Assembly (NCBI GenBank): GCA_033391075.1
Contig: JAWPMV010000001.1
Coordinates: 7,998,001-8,062,000 of the forward strand
Length of the DNA stretch: 64,000 nt
From: Bacteroidia bacterium
GTDB lineage: Bacteria > Bacteroidota > Bacteroidia > J057
Direction of reading: 5' to 3'
In this document: one piece after another, positions 18,302 to 27,338 of the stretch
Layout: each line of letters opens with the position of its first letter
Numbering within the stretch: position 1 is the stretch's first letter
Made by a program: the position numbers and the translations under genes
Notes under the pieces: generated by a model
Told to the model about the DNA's origin: nothing
Database searches by the model: none
The model's input: the letters and a program-made list of their open reading frames with translations, nothing else

Positions 18302-18868
18302 ATGAAAAAAGTATTAGTCTTTGGAGGAAGCAATAATTCAGAATCAATCAATCAGGAGCTGGCTCGCATTGCAGGAAAATTGTTGGAGAGGACGACGATG
18401 CAGGAAATAAAGCTTAGCGACTATCCCCTGCCTATTTATGGTATTGACCATGAGAAGACCTTAGGGATTCCAGAAGAAGCGACTAAACTGAAAGCTGTCT
18501 TTGATGCATATGATGCATATATCATTTCAGTGCCTGAGCACAATTTGTCTGTGCCTGCTTTTTTCAAAAACAGCATTGATTGGCTTTCTCGCATACACAT
18601 GAGTTTTTTTGAGCATAAACCGATTCTTTTGCTGAGTACTTCTCCAGGCAAAGGAGGAGGAGAAAGCTCCCTTGCTCATGCGGAAACCATTTTATCCAAC
18701 TATTTGGCGGGAAGAATTGTGGGGAAATTCAGCCTGGCAAGATTCTATCAATCAGTAGAGATCCAGGAAGATGGGAGTATTAGGCTAAAAGAGGAGTATC
18801 TGGAGGTCTTGAAAGAGGAAGTAGATCGATTAGAGGAGGAGGTAGGCGCGAAAGTAGAAAGTCTATAG
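18302..18868 (+). CDS. NADPH-dependent FMN reductase
   Basis: A 188-residue flavodoxin-like flavin reductase. The FMN phosphate loop is VFGGSNNSESINQ, and VPEHNLSVPAFFKNSIDWL is the dimer/flavin region of the NADPH_dep_FMN_red family. A TTG six codons upstream is a weaker start. The gene ends in a hairpin overlapping its stop codon. Confidence 0.88.
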   Translation: MKKVLVFGGSNNSESINQELARIAGKLLERTTMQEIKLSDYPLPIYGIDHEKTLGIPEEATKLKAVFDAYDAYIISVPEHNLSVPAFFKNSIDWLSRIHMSFFEHKPILLLSTSPGKGGGESSLAHAETILSNYLAGRIVGKFSLARFYQSVEIQEDGSIRLKEEYLEVLKEEVDRLEEEVGAKVESL

Positions 18869-18888
18869 GGCGCTCTTTCTACCTTTTT
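18854..18888 (+). terminator. Terminator overlapping flavin reductase stop
   Basis: GTAGAAAG (18854-18861) pairs with CTTTCTAC (18875-18882), followed by CTTTTT. The left arm is in the coding sequence. Confidence 0.6.
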
Positions 18889-18926
18889 GCATAAAGGAGG
18901 GAATCCTAATTTTTTCAGTTAAATTT

Positions 18927-19469
18927 ATGTATATGAAAAAATTAGTTCCTGTTCTCTTAATCCTGAATTTTGGGATTCTCTTTGGCATCGATCTACACGC
19001 TCAGGGGCGTCAGGAAGAGGAAGAAGCCAGCATAGGATTTGGAATAGGAATGATTGCCAGTATCGCTGAGGAAGATGATTGGGGAATAAACTCCCGATTT
19101 TTCTGGAAGATCACTCCAAGAGGCACGGTAGAATTTGAGGCGAACAATTACTTCGATCGGCAGGACCTCAAAAGCATGATGGAGTATAGCCTCAATTATC
19201 AGCGGGAAATCCTTTCGAAAAAAAGATTCGTCCTATATATTATGCTAGGCTATCTCGGAAATAACTATGACTGGGATCGAGATGCCTGTAGTTCCTGCTG
19301 GGCTGTTCAGAAAGGGGCCTGGAATCATGGGATAAACGGAGGACTGGGATTTAGCCTCAAAGTGGGTCCGCGTTCTGATCTCTTTTTTGAGCTGCGGAGC
19401 AAGAGTATCGGGTCCCGCTACGCCATCGGCATATTGGGGCTCAATTATTATTTATTATCTGCGGGTTAG
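18927..19469 (+). CDS. Small secreted beta-barrel-like protein
   Basis: A 180-residue protein with a signal peptide (MKKLVPVLLILNFGILFGI, cut near LHAQG). A second ATG two codons downstream is an equally good start. The mature part alternates short amphipathic strands with polar turns (VEFEANNYFD, RFVLYIMLGYLG, GLGFSLKVGP, AIGILGLNYYLL), as in small outer-membrane barrels. It is not assigned to a named family. It ends 4 bp before the convergent PurF-like gene. Confidence 0.6.
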   Translation: MYMKKLVPVLLILNFGILFGIDLHAQGRQEEEEASIGFGIGMIASIAEEDDWGINSRFFWKITPRGTVEFEANNYFDRQDLKSMMEYSLNYQREILSKKRFVLYIMLGYLGNNYDWDRDACSSCWAVQKGAWNHGINGGLGFSLKVGPRSDLFFELRSKSIGSRYAIGILGLNYYLLSAG

Positions 19470-19472
19470 AAA

Positions 19473-21392
19473 TTAAACATTGGCCATGGCATAGGCACGC
19501 GTGCTTTTTCCCTCATAGAAATTGAGATAGGCCTGATTCACCACACCGATACCACCTGGCGTAGGATAATCTCCAGAGAAATACCAGTCTCCTCTATGAT
19601 CCGGAATTGCCTTGTGCAGATTTTCAATCGTTTGGTATACAATCTCCAGTTCTGGCTTGAAATCTTTCGGACAAACGAGCTCGGCAATTTTGGCAGAAAT
19701 CTCTTCGTCCGTGAAAGGCGCATAAATGTCTTTTACCACATTGCGGGCAGACATATTTCCTTCTTCTTTCATGCTGAGAATCTTGCGATAGGTCTTATCT
19801 ATCACATCCTGCATACCTCTTTCCTTTAGGAGAGCGATAGCTGCCTGGAAAGCGATGAGCTTGCCGATTTGAGACATGTCGATTCCGTAACAATCCGGAT
19901 ACCTGATCTGAGGAGCAGAAGAAACGATAACTACCTTCTTGGGTTTTAGTCTCTCCAGTATGCTGAGGATACTCTTTTTGAGGGTAGTCCCTCTCACAAT
20001 AGAGTCGTCTATACATACGAGATTGTCAACATCTGTATTGACAATTCCCCGGGTAATGTCGTAAACGTGAGCTACCAGATCATCCCGAGCGGAATCATCG
20101 GTAATAAAGGTCCGCATCTTTACGTCCTTGCTGATCACCTTTTCCACCCTTGGGCTCAGGTCGATGATCTTCTGGATATCTGCAGCCTTTGCTTTTGGCC
20201 CCAATTCTTTGATCCACTCTACCTTCTGAGAATTCAAGGTTTTCTCTAATTCCTTGATCATCCCGAAGAAGGCACCTTCTGCTGTATTGGGGATAAAACC
20301 AAAAACAGTATTCTGAAGGTCGTGATTGATGCTCTTCATGATGCTGGGGACAATTACTTTCCCCAGATTCTTCCTCTCTTTATAAATATCGATATCTGTT
20401 CCCCGAGAGAAATAGATTCTTTCAAAAGAACAGCTCAGCTTTTTGCCAACTTTGGTAAAGGGCTTCAGTTTTGCGCATTGTCTTCCTCCTTTGATACTCA
20501 GGATATGGCCTGCGGGCAATTCGTGGATATCTGAAGGGTGAAGGTTGAATATGGTGCTGATAGCAGCTCTCTCGGAGGCGGCTACGATATAGTCTTCATG
20601 TATATGATAAAAGCAAGGGCGAATTCCATTAGGGTCTCTAACGACGAAGGCATCGCCGTTGCCGACAATGCCCCCCATAACATAGCCTCCATCCCAGGCC
20701 CTTGCAGAGTTTTTCAAAACCTTTGTCAGGTTTAAGCCCTCCGAAATGAGCTTTGCGATTTCATTCCGGGAGTAACCATTCTTTTTGTATTTGGCATATA
20801 AATGCTCATTGGCTACATCCAGGAAGTGGCCGATACGTTCCAAAACGGTTTCCGTATCTGTCATATAACGGGGGTGCTGCCCCAACTCCACGAGTTTTTC
20901 GAAGAGGTAATTTACATTGGTGAGGTTGAAATTTCCGGCTATGGCGAGTGCACGGTTGATGTACTCATGGGTACGAATCACCGGATGGCAACTACTGATA
21001 CCATAGCTTCCCTGAGTTCCATATCGCAAATGCCCCATAAGCACTTCTCCTGCAAAGGGGAAATGTTGTTTGAGAACCTCTGCTTCTGTATGGGTGTCGG
21101 GAAAGTCGGCTTTAAACCTTTCGTGGGCCTGGTCAATTTTTTTGAATACATGAGACCAGGGCTGCGCCTTGTTGCTTCGCATTCGCTCCATGTATGGGCG
21201 ACCGGGTCTGACATTCAATTTCACTACTGCCAAACCGGCACCATCCTGGCCGCGGTTACGTTGCTTTTCCATAAGCATGTAGAGCTTGTTGAGGCCCCAC
21301 ATGGCAGTACCGTATTTTTCCTGGTAATATTCGAGGGGTTTCAAAAGCCTGACGAGCCCTAAACCGCACTCATGTTTTATCTGATCGCTCAC
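19473..21392 (-). CDS. PurF-like amidophosphoribosyltransferase, long form
   Basis: A 639-residue class II glutamine amidotransferase joined to a phosphoribosyltransferase. The nucleophile would be Cys9 after an eight-residue propeptide (MSDQIKHE|CG). RGQDGAGLAVV and MGHLRYGTQGSYG are the glutaminase motifs, and VCIDDSIVRGTT is the PRPP loop. PurF converts PRPP and glutamine to phosphoribosylamine, the first step of purine synthesis. At 639 residues it is longer than the usual 470-510 and has an extra C-terminal segment (DHRGDWYFSGDYPTPGG). Similar long forms occur in Bacteroidota. It is divergent from the purine-salvage gene hpt. Confidence 0.83.
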   Translation of the reverse strand: MSDQIKHECGLGLVRLLKPLEYYQEKYGTAMWGLNKLYMLMEKQRNRGQDGAGLAVVKLNVRPGRPYMERMRSNKAQPWSHVFKKIDQAHERFKADFPDTHTEAEVLKQHFPFAGEVLMGHLRYGTQGSYGISSCHPVIRTHEYINRALAIAGNFNLTNVNYLFEKLVELGQHPRYMTDTETVLERIGHFLDVANEHLYAKYKKNGYSRNEIAKLISEGLNLTKVLKNSARAWDGGYVMGGIVGNGDAFVVRDPNGIRPCFYHIHEDYIVAASERAAISTIFNLHPSDIHELPAGHILSIKGGRQCAKLKPFTKVGKKLSCSFERIYFSRGTDIDIYKERKNLGKVIVPSIMKSINHDLQNTVFGFIPNTAEGAFFGMIKELEKTLNSQKVEWIKELGPKAKAADIQKIIDLSPRVEKVISKDVKMRTFITDDSARDDLVAHVYDITRGIVNTDVDNLVCIDDSIVRGTTLKKSILSILERLKPKKVVIVSSAPQIRYPDCYGIDMSQIGKLIAFQAAIALLKERGMQDVIDKTYRKILSMKEEGNMSARNVVKDIYAPFTDEEISAKIAELVCPKDFKPELEIVYQTIENLHKAIPDHRGDWYFSGDYPTPGGIGVVNQAYLNFYEGKSTRAYAMANV

Positions 21393-21443
21393 GAGCTTAT
21401 TTTTGTGATTAAACCATTCACTACGTTAACCGCAAAATCATAA

Positions 21444-21451
21444 CAAAGTTA
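21444..21451 (-). promoter_or_regulatory. -7 box of the PurF-like gene
   Basis: On the minus strand TAACTTTG fits TAnnTTTG, 52 bp before the start codon. The -33 box is not clear. The 217-bp divergent region (21393-21609) contains no gene. Confidence 0.45.
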
Positions 21452-21609
21452 ACTAAATGTTATCGGTTTTTTATTGAGATTGTTTAAAGCATGAAATAAA
21501 AATTTCCACTTTTTATCCACGCGCTCTCCTGATTCGTCAAAATCCAAAACGAACTTCTAATTTTACGTTCGGCTTTTTATTTTATTTTAGCCACCTAAGC
21601 AGAAAAAAT

Positions 21610-22152
21610 TTGAAAAAGGAAATAAAGATCCATGATCTGGAGTTTGAAGAATTTATTTCTTCCGAACGTATTCAGGCAAGAATCCAGGAAATGGCTGATC
21701 AGTTAAACACTGATTATAAAGATGCTGATCCCATTATTGTTCCGGTTTTGAGTGGAGCCTTCCTCTTTGCAGCTGATTTGATCCGACGAATGGACGTTGG
21801 GCCAGAAATCCATTTTATCAAAGCATCCAGTTATGGAGATGAGCTGGAAAGTTCTGGAAAAGTGAAAATATTGTTGGATGTGCCGGTGGACCTCAAAGGG
21901 CGACATGTCCTGATCATGGAAGATATTGTGGATAGTGGCCTTACCTGCAGTTTCCTTTGCGATTATTTTGCCAGGCAATCACCCGCCTCTATTGAGATTG
22001 TAAGTTTGCTATACAAGCCTGAAAATTTGAAATATCCTCCTGTCCCTAAATATGTGGGTTTCGAGATCGGACCTGATTTTGTTGTAGGCTATGGCTTGGA
22101 TTATGCCCAGAAAGGAAGGGACCACGATGCGATCTATATCCTGAAGGACTAG
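21610..22152 (+). CDS. hpt: Hypoxanthine phosphoribosyltransferase
   Basis: A 180-residue type I phosphoribosyltransferase of purine salvage, making IMP or GMP from hypoxanthine or guanine and PRPP. The PRPP motif is VLIMEDIVDSGLT, and the rest (PDFVVGYGLDYAQKGRDHDAIY) matches HPRT. It appears to begin with TTG: the next ATG is at MADQLNTDY, which would delete the conserved N-terminal IHDLEFEEFIS segment. It overlaps the convergent MATE gene by 4 bp. Confidence 0.92.
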   Translation: MKKEIKIHDLEFEEFISSERIQARIQEMADQLNTDYKDADPIIVPVLSGAFLFAADLIRRMDVGPEIHFIKASSYGDELESSGKVKILLDVPVDLKGRHVLIMEDIVDSGLTCSFLCDYFARQSPASIEIVSLLYKPENLKYPPVPKYVGFEIGPDFVVGYGLDYAQKGRDHDAIYILKD

Positions 22153-23444
22153 GAAGAGAATATGTTTTTTGGGGAAACCCAACTCAGGCTGATAGCTCTT
22201 GACAGCATGAATAATACCATGGCAAACCAGAGGGCATGATTTCCCCAACTATCGACTAATGTATAATAGGCGATAAAGAAAACCGGCATACTGATAAGCA
22301 TCATATTTCGCATGGCTTTGGTTGCGGTTGCTCCGATATAAACGCCATCCCAGATAAATGCAAAGCCCCCGATAAAACTAACGGCCACCATCCAAAGAAT
22401 AAAAGGAAGGGCTGCTTCAATGAGTTGAGGATCATCTGTAAATATGTGTAGCAAAGGCTCAGGGAACAGAATATAAACGATCGAGCCAATAGCTGCTATT
22501 CCTCCGCCCCAAAAGAATAAATAGCGAACCACCACTTTCAGCTCCTCAAAAGCTTCAGCACCTTTGTATTTGCCAACCAGGCTTTCAGCTGCATAGGCAA
22601 AGCCATCGATTCCAAATCCCAGTACAAAGAAAAATTGGAGCAAAATGCTGTTGATTGCCAGAACCTCTTTGCTGAAACCTGAGGACTCATTGGTGAAAAA
22701 GGTGAAAACAAAGATGAGACAAAGGGTACGAATAAAAATGTCTCGGCTTACCGTAAAGAATTTTATCAGAGCCTCTTTTTTGAATAGTTTGGATTGGCTG
22801 AAATGGGATAAATAGCCTTTATAGTGAGCAAAGAAGAATCCGATGGCAGCGATTATTCCCAGGTATTGAGCAATAACGGTGGCCAAAGCGACTCCATCTG
22901 CTTTCATTCCCATCCCGAAAACAAAGAGAAAATTGAGCCCGATGTTCAGTGCATTTACTGTTATGGTCAGGTACATAGGGATACGCGCATTTTGCATACC
23001 CAGAAACCAGCCATGCAAAGTATAGGAAGCAATGGTAGCGGGTGCAGCCCAGATACGGATGTAATAATAGGATTTGGCTACTGCTTTTACTTCCTCATCC
23101 CCTTTTATGAGACTAAAGCCCCACTCGCCTATGGGCCACTGAAAAATAAGCAAGAGGATAGCTCCAAGGAAGCCTACCGCCAGAGATCTCCATAGGATCA
23201 TGCTGATCTCCGAATAATCCCTGGCACCATAGGCCTGAGCCGTGAGCCCTGTGGTCCCCATTCTCAGGAATCCAAATCCCCAATAGACAAAATTGAAAAT
23301 AATGCTTCCCAGAGCGATTGCACCTATGTATAGGGCCGAATCTTCCAGCCGACCCATCAGGGCCGTATCTGCAATACTCAAAAGAGGAACTGAGAGATTA
23401 CTCAGGATGTTGGGTATGGCGAGACGGAGGATATGTTTGTTCAC
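22149..23444 (-). CDS. MATE family efflux transporter, DinF-like
   Basis: A 431-residue multi-pass membrane protein of the MATE family, with about 12 helices. The start (LRLAIPNILSNLSVPLLSIADTALMG) is typical of the DinF branch, different from the MATE protein at 16788. LGFGIDGFAYAAESLVGK is the second-half family block. The substrate is unknown. It is convergent with hpt, overlapping by 4 bp. Confidence 0.9.
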   Translation of the reverse strand: MNKHILRLAIPNILSNLSVPLLSIADTALMGRLEDSALYIGAIALGSIIFNFVYWGFGFLRMGTTGLTAQAYGARDYSEISMILWRSLAVGFLGAILLLIFQWPIGEWGFSLIKGDEEVKAVAKSYYYIRIWAAPATIASYTLHGWFLGMQNARIPMYLTITVNALNIGLNFLFVFGMGMKADGVALATVIAQYLGIIAAIGFFFAHYKGYLSHFSQSKLFKKEALIKFFTVSRDIFIRTLCLIFVFTFFTNESSGFSKEVLAINSILLQFFFVLGFGIDGFAYAAESLVGKYKGAEAFEELKVVVRYLFFWGGGIAAIGSIVYILFPEPLLHIFTDDPQLIEAALPFILWMVAVSFIGGFAFIWDGVYIGATATKAMRNMMLISMPVFFIAYYTLVDSWGNHALWFAMVLFMLSRAISLSWVSPKNIFSS

Positions 23445-23510
23445 AGATTGGGAATAATTTGCACAAAACTATTATCTTATTCCCCATTAGCAAAGGGAAT
23501 TTGCTGATGG

Positions 23511-23624
23511 GAAGTGTTAGGGTGTTTGTGTGTTAGGGTATAGGAGTTAGGTGAAATGCCTGGACCTCTTATACTGATTGGAATAACACTAACACTCCAA
23601 CACACTAATACGCTAACACCTATT
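23511..23624. repeat. Imperfect inverted repeat, GTGTTAG-rich intergenic element
   Basis: Two arms rich in GTGTTAG and CTAACAC (23511-23551 and 23583-23624) pair imperfectly around a central spacer. The right arm shares the core AACACTCCAACAC with the element near 63.6 kb. It fills the gap between divergent genes. Confidence 0.5.
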
Positions 23625-23632
23625 AAACTACT

Positions 23633-24463
23633 ATGTCTCAAACCTTTTCTCTCAGCAGTAATGGCCAAAAATTTCATGCCTTAAAATGGGAGGCCTCCAA
23701 TACACAGGCTGTCATGTGCCTGGTGCATGGGCATGGAGAACATATAGGGCGCTATGATCATGTAGCGAAATTTCTGGCGGAGAAAGGAATCTCCACCCTG
23801 GGACATGATCTCTATGGGCATGGTAAAACAAATTTTAAAAAAGGACACTGGCCCAATTATGAGGCCGTGATGGATAGCATTGCTGCTTTGATCGAAGAGG
23901 CCCGTAATAGTTATCCGGATAAAGCTGTTTTTCTATATGGACATAGTATGGGAGGTAACTTAGCTGCGAATTTTGCGCTGCGCCACAAGCCGGATATTGC
24001 AGGAATCATTCTTTCAGCCCCCTGGTTTCGTTTGGCATTTAAACCGAGCAGTACAGACCTCTTCCTGGCCAAAATGATGCTCAATATTTATCCTTCCTTT
24101 ACCCAATCGACCAAACTGGATGCCAATGCAATCTCTCGCGATCCTGTAGAGGTGGATAAGTATAAAAATGATCCTCTGGTACATGATCTGGTCTCTCCTC
24201 AAATGTTTACCAGTATACATCAGTCTGCTCAATGGGCCCTCGATCATGCTGGAGATTTACAGCTTCCGCTTTTGCATATGCATGGAGATGCAGATGAATT
24301 AACCAGTTTTGAGGCTAGTAAAGAATTTTCATCAAAAGCTGGAGGAGGTGATGTTACCTTTCAGGCCTATCCCGGTTACTTTCACGAAATGCACAATGAA
24401 TCCGAGGAAAACAGGAAGCCTGTACTCAAGCTCTTGCGAAGCTGGATACTGGAAAGAATCTAA
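23633..24463 (+). CDS. Alpha/beta hydrolase, monoacylglycerol lipase-like
   Basis: A 276-residue serine hydrolase of the S33 / lysophospholipase group. The oxyanion segment VHGHGEHIGRY and the nucleophile elbow LYGHSMGGN (Ser105) are clear; the acid and His are in HGDADELTS and YPGYFHEMHNE. The mix is typical of monoacylglycerol lipases. It has no signal peptide, so it is cytoplasmic. The M15 peptidase gene follows 26 bp later. Confidence 0.9.
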   Translation: MSQTFSLSSNGQKFHALKWEASNTQAVMCLVHGHGEHIGRYDHVAKFLAEKGISTLGHDLYGHGKTNFKKGHWPNYEAVMDSIAALIEEARNSYPDKAVFLYGHSMGGNLAANFALRHKPDIAGIILSAPWFRLAFKPSSTDLFLAKMMLNIYPSFTQSTKLDANAISRDPVEVDKYKNDPLVHDLVSPQMFTSIHQSAQWALDHAGDLQLPLLHMHGDADELTSFEASKEFSSKAGGGDVTFQAYPGYFHEMHNESEENRKPVLKLLRSWILERI

Positions 24464-24489
24464 AATGTCTTACTTGCGTAAATAGAAAG

Positions 24490-25239
24490 ATGCGCAAGCG
24501 TCCCTTACTCCTTCGACTTGTATTGCTCCTTGTTTTTGTTTCAGTTACCTTAATTTGGAATTACTGGCGAACCCAAGAGCTGATCGGGAAGTGGGTATAT
24601 GACCTCCGTTATGAAGAAGCATATATCAATTCCAAAGCAGAGATCGATCAGGTCTTGAATAAGCTTCAAAGAGTACCCTACGAGAAACTTCCCGAGGCTT
24701 ACAAAGCCCAAACGGCCTCCGATAAATCTCCCTTTAAGGCAATGTTAAGCAATAAGACCTATTATGTGGTCAATGGGGATCATGTTTACAAAAAACTTAT
24801 CGGAGAGCACCGCATAAAGGATTTTCTTCCCAAAGATTCATTTTACAAAAGACACATAAAAAATCTGGACCCGCTCAACGAAATTTATTTGTTGCTGGAC
24901 CCTGAGCTGCTGTATAAGTTTCTTGAACTCAAGCATAGCTTAAAGAATAAGGGATATGACCCTGAAGCTTATCAGCTCAGGAGCGTATATAGACATCCAC
25001 TCCACAATGCAAATGTGGGCGGAGCGAGTCGGAGTAGACATATTTTGGGGGAGGCCCTGGATATCGGAGTAAGAGATATCAATCAGGACGGGAGATCAAA
25101 TCAGCAAGACAAAGAAATCGTTCTGGACTTGCTGGACAAAGAGATCATCGCTAATCAGGGAGGGCTAGGCCTTTATCCTAATACGATGTCGGTCCATTTT
25201 GATGTAAGGGGGAGAAGAGCGAGATGGAATACCTATTAG
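24490..25239 (+). CDS. Membrane-anchored M15-type D-Ala-D-Ala carboxypeptidase-like protein
   Basis: A 249-residue protein with an N-terminal transmembrane anchor (residues 7-25) and a peptidase M15 domain at the C-terminus. The zinc ligands are His184 and Asp191 in SRHILGEALDIG and His236 in MSVHFDVRG, the S-x-H-x6-D and H-x-D pattern. This family trims cell-wall peptide crosslinks. Between the second and third ligands is DINQDGRSNQQD (residues 196-207), which has the spacing of an EF-hand or dockerin calcium loop. It lies 26 bp after the hydrolase gene. Confidence 0.8.
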   Translation: MRKRPLLLRLVLLLVFVSVTLIWNYWRTQELIGKWVYDLRYEEAYINSKAEIDQVLNKLQRVPYEKLPEAYKAQTASDKSPFKAMLSNKTYYVVNGDHVYKKLIGEHRIKDFLPKDSFYKRHIKNLDPLNEIYLLLDPELLYKFLELKHSLKNKGYDPEAYQLRSVYRHPLHNANVGGASRSRHILGEALDIGVRDINQDGRSNQQDKEIVLDLLDKEIIANQGGLGLYPNTMSVHFDVRGRRARWNTY

Positions 25240-25258
25240 CAAGTGAGGGCTCAAAATA

Positions 25259-25290
25259 GATATTTCCCAGAAACGAGCCTGGGAAATATC
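25259..25290. terminator. Hairpin between convergent genes
   Basis: A perfect 12-bp stem GATATTTCCCAG/CTGGGAAATATC with an 8-base loop lies after the M15 stop. There is no clean T tract, so terminator action is likely but unproven. Confidence 0.45.
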
Positions 25291-25361
25291 ATATATGAGT
25301 GATTTTCTTTAGCTAATCCAAATACTTGCCAATTTAGTATAGTCAGCGAATCCTGTGGATA

Positions 25362-26039
25362 CTAGTTATGCTTATCCGGATTTACAGACCTTCCTTTTTC
25401 AGTATTCTTTGCCGATTTGTTTGCTGAAACTCTTTCGAGGCTAAACATCAATTGAGCTCCTTCGCCTCCTGGTAAAATAGTAAACTTCTCTCCACCGTAT
25501 TCGATAGATCCGTATCCCATTTCATCCCAATCAGCTACCAGATAATAGATGCCATTGTCTTTTTCACTTTTTTCAAAAGTGAGGAAACGATCATCACTTA
25601 CACTGAAGGTGATCATTACCCGGTCTTTTTCGTGTCCCTGAAGCGTTCCTTTCAGATCGCTGGGAATCAGAATTTCCGTTTCTTCCTTACCGTCTGCCAT
25701 GATGACCATACCATTCTCATCTATCTCCAGTTTATTGATAGGAGTAGATCTTTTCAGGGTAATGTCTTTAGAAATAAAGTATTGGATGCGGCTGATATTA
25801 GCATTTTTTGTGCTATCGATTCTTTCTCTGATAGAAGCAGAAAAGGGTGCCTTTTTCATAGGCTTTTGTCTGCGCTGAACCTGAGATTGATCAGCCTGAC
25901 CTCTAGTGTTTACGGGAGATACCTCAGCAGGTGGAGGAGTCGTTGGTTCCGCATTTACAATTCTGTCTGGCTTGACTGTCTTACATCCAAATAAAAGGGT
26001 GACAATGAGGAGCGTGGAAATGAGCAAGTGATTTTTCAT
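25362..26039 (-). CDS. Hypothetical lipoprotein
   Basis: A 225-residue lipoprotein (lipobox at Cys19, LLFGC). A proline- and glutamine-rich linker (residues 30-60) leads to a mostly beta C-terminal domain (ITFSVSDDRFLTFEK, GIYYLVADWDEMGYG). No known family is recognised. It is convergent with the M15 gene. The 199 bp upstream (26040-26238) are AT-rich and show no gene. Confidence 0.6.
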   Translation of the reverse strand: MKNHLLISTLLIVTLLFGCKTVKPDRIVNAEPTTPPPAEVSPVNTRGQADQSQVQRRQKPMKKAPFSASIRERIDSTKNANISRIQYFISKDITLKRSTPINKLEIDENGMVIMADGKEETEILIPSDLKGTLQGHEKDRVMITFSVSDDRFLTFEKSEKDNGIYYLVADWDEMGYGSIEYGGEKFTILPGGEGAQLMFSLERVSANKSAKNTEKGRSVNPDKHN

Positions 26040-26238
26040 AAGAATTCGTTTAATCCTTAGTTGTGTTAAGGAAATGTATAGGTTAAAGTAAATAGATTGG
26101 AAAAGCTGTTCGATTGAAAATCAAAGTAAACTTACAAATAGGTATGGATAAATAAAAATTTCTAAATGCCAATATATCGGACATTAACCAAGATTTTATT
26201 TCCAAAACAATAAGAAACCCTAAAAAAAGCGTGTAAGA

Positions 26239-27318
26239 TTATTTTTGGCCTACTCGAATATTTTGAATACCCATTATGTTTTGGAGGGCTGAAGCAAGTG
26301 ATTCGGTATAGCACATGGCTCCCTGATGATTGAGGTGCATGTCATCAAATGAATATTTTGACTCATAAAATTCCGGGAATTTCCGCGGATCAGAGAGGTC
26401 TATTTTATGTTCATTTGGAAGCTGTTGCATCATAGCGAGCAAGTCCGGTGCATATACCCTCGGAGAGAGAATAAAGACCAGGTGTATACCTTTTGCCTTG
26501 CTCCGGGCCATAAGGTCTTCTAGCCTGCGCATATGGGGCTGATTGATCGCCTGAGCAGGGTTTTGTTCCATATAAGAAAGAAAAGCTCTCTCTTTTGCAC
26601 TACTTAAAACTGTGGTATCAGCAAAAAAGCCATCTCGCAAAGCCTCCATACCCGAACGAATATCCGCATCGCTGGCATATAGTACGGCATCCTCCAGATT
26701 GATGAAGCCATTGTTCTCCAACCCCAGCAATTCTGAATTTGGTCCATCCCGTTCGACTTCGTACCAGGATTTGAGGAGGCCGACGTTCCAGAGGCGTTCT
26801 ATATAACTCATAGAGTATCCATACATGGACACCAGTTTATTTAGTTTTCTTATCCCGGGCTGCTTCCAGGTTCCTTGCATTCCAAACAAATATTCACGAG
26901 CGTCGAACCAGTATTTATAGTCTGTGACATGCATGTCCGGAGGAGTAGGTTGCATCAACCAGTCGAGTTCCAGAAGGACATATTCGGCTTTGGGAACATC
27001 CGATTTCAGGTATTCTTCATAAAAATGATAAGTGAGGGGAGCAAAGGTTCCGGCTAGTCCGCAATTGAAGGATTTTGCAGGATAAGTTTCGCTCATCAAC
27101 TCGTCCATCAGATTGGGATCCATATGACACATCACCCGACTGGAACCCAATGCTATAATGTTGTAGGGTGCACTCTTTTCCAGGTGATCCATTCGAGCAT
27201 GCATGTATTCATGTCCCCAGTGAAAATCTCTTTGAGATTCCAGTACAGAAGTCAGGCCCATCTGAACCAGACTAAGTATAAGAAGAAAGAGCACACATTT
27301 TCCTAAAAACTTGATCAT
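26239..27318 (-). CDS. SGNH-fold acetylation partner protein
   Basis: A 359-residue protein with one N-terminal membrane helix (residues 5-22) and an extracytoplasmic SGNH-like domain. The block I serine lies in NIIALGSSRVM and the late Asp-His pair in DDMHLNHQG. It follows an MBOAT gene by 20 bp, the same layout as AlgI with AlgX/AlgJ and DltB with DltD. Its job is probably to move acyl groups from the MBOAT channel to a polysaccharide outside the membrane (inference). A distant paralogue in the same kind of pair lies at 31476-32441. Confidence 0.68.
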   Translation of the reverse strand: MIKFLGKCVLFLLILSLVQMGLTSVLESQRDFHWGHEYMHARMDHLEKSAPYNIIALGSSRVMCHMDPNLMDELMSETYPAKSFNCGLAGTFAPLTYHFYEEYLKSDVPKAEYVLLELDWLMQPTPPDMHVTDYKYWFDAREYLFGMQGTWKQPGIRKLNKLVSMYGYSMSYIERLWNVGLLKSWYEVERDGPNSELLGLENNGFINLEDAVLYASDADIRSGMEALRDGFFADTTVLSSAKERAFLSYMEQNPAQAINQPHMRRLEDLMARSKAKGIHLVFILSPRVYAPDLLAMMQQLPNEHKIDLSDPRKFPEFYESKYSFDDMHLNHQGAMCYTESLASALQNIMGIQNIRVGQK

Positions 27319-27338
27319 ATCTCTTCAATTTGCTCTAA

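Noticed and set aside
20802-21362. 186-residue plus-strand frame
   Set aside because: It is opposite the PurF-like gene and has no domain features.
23511-23624. CRISPR array
   Set aside because: The GTGTTAG units are irregular inverted copies, with no constant repeat-spacer period and no cas genes.
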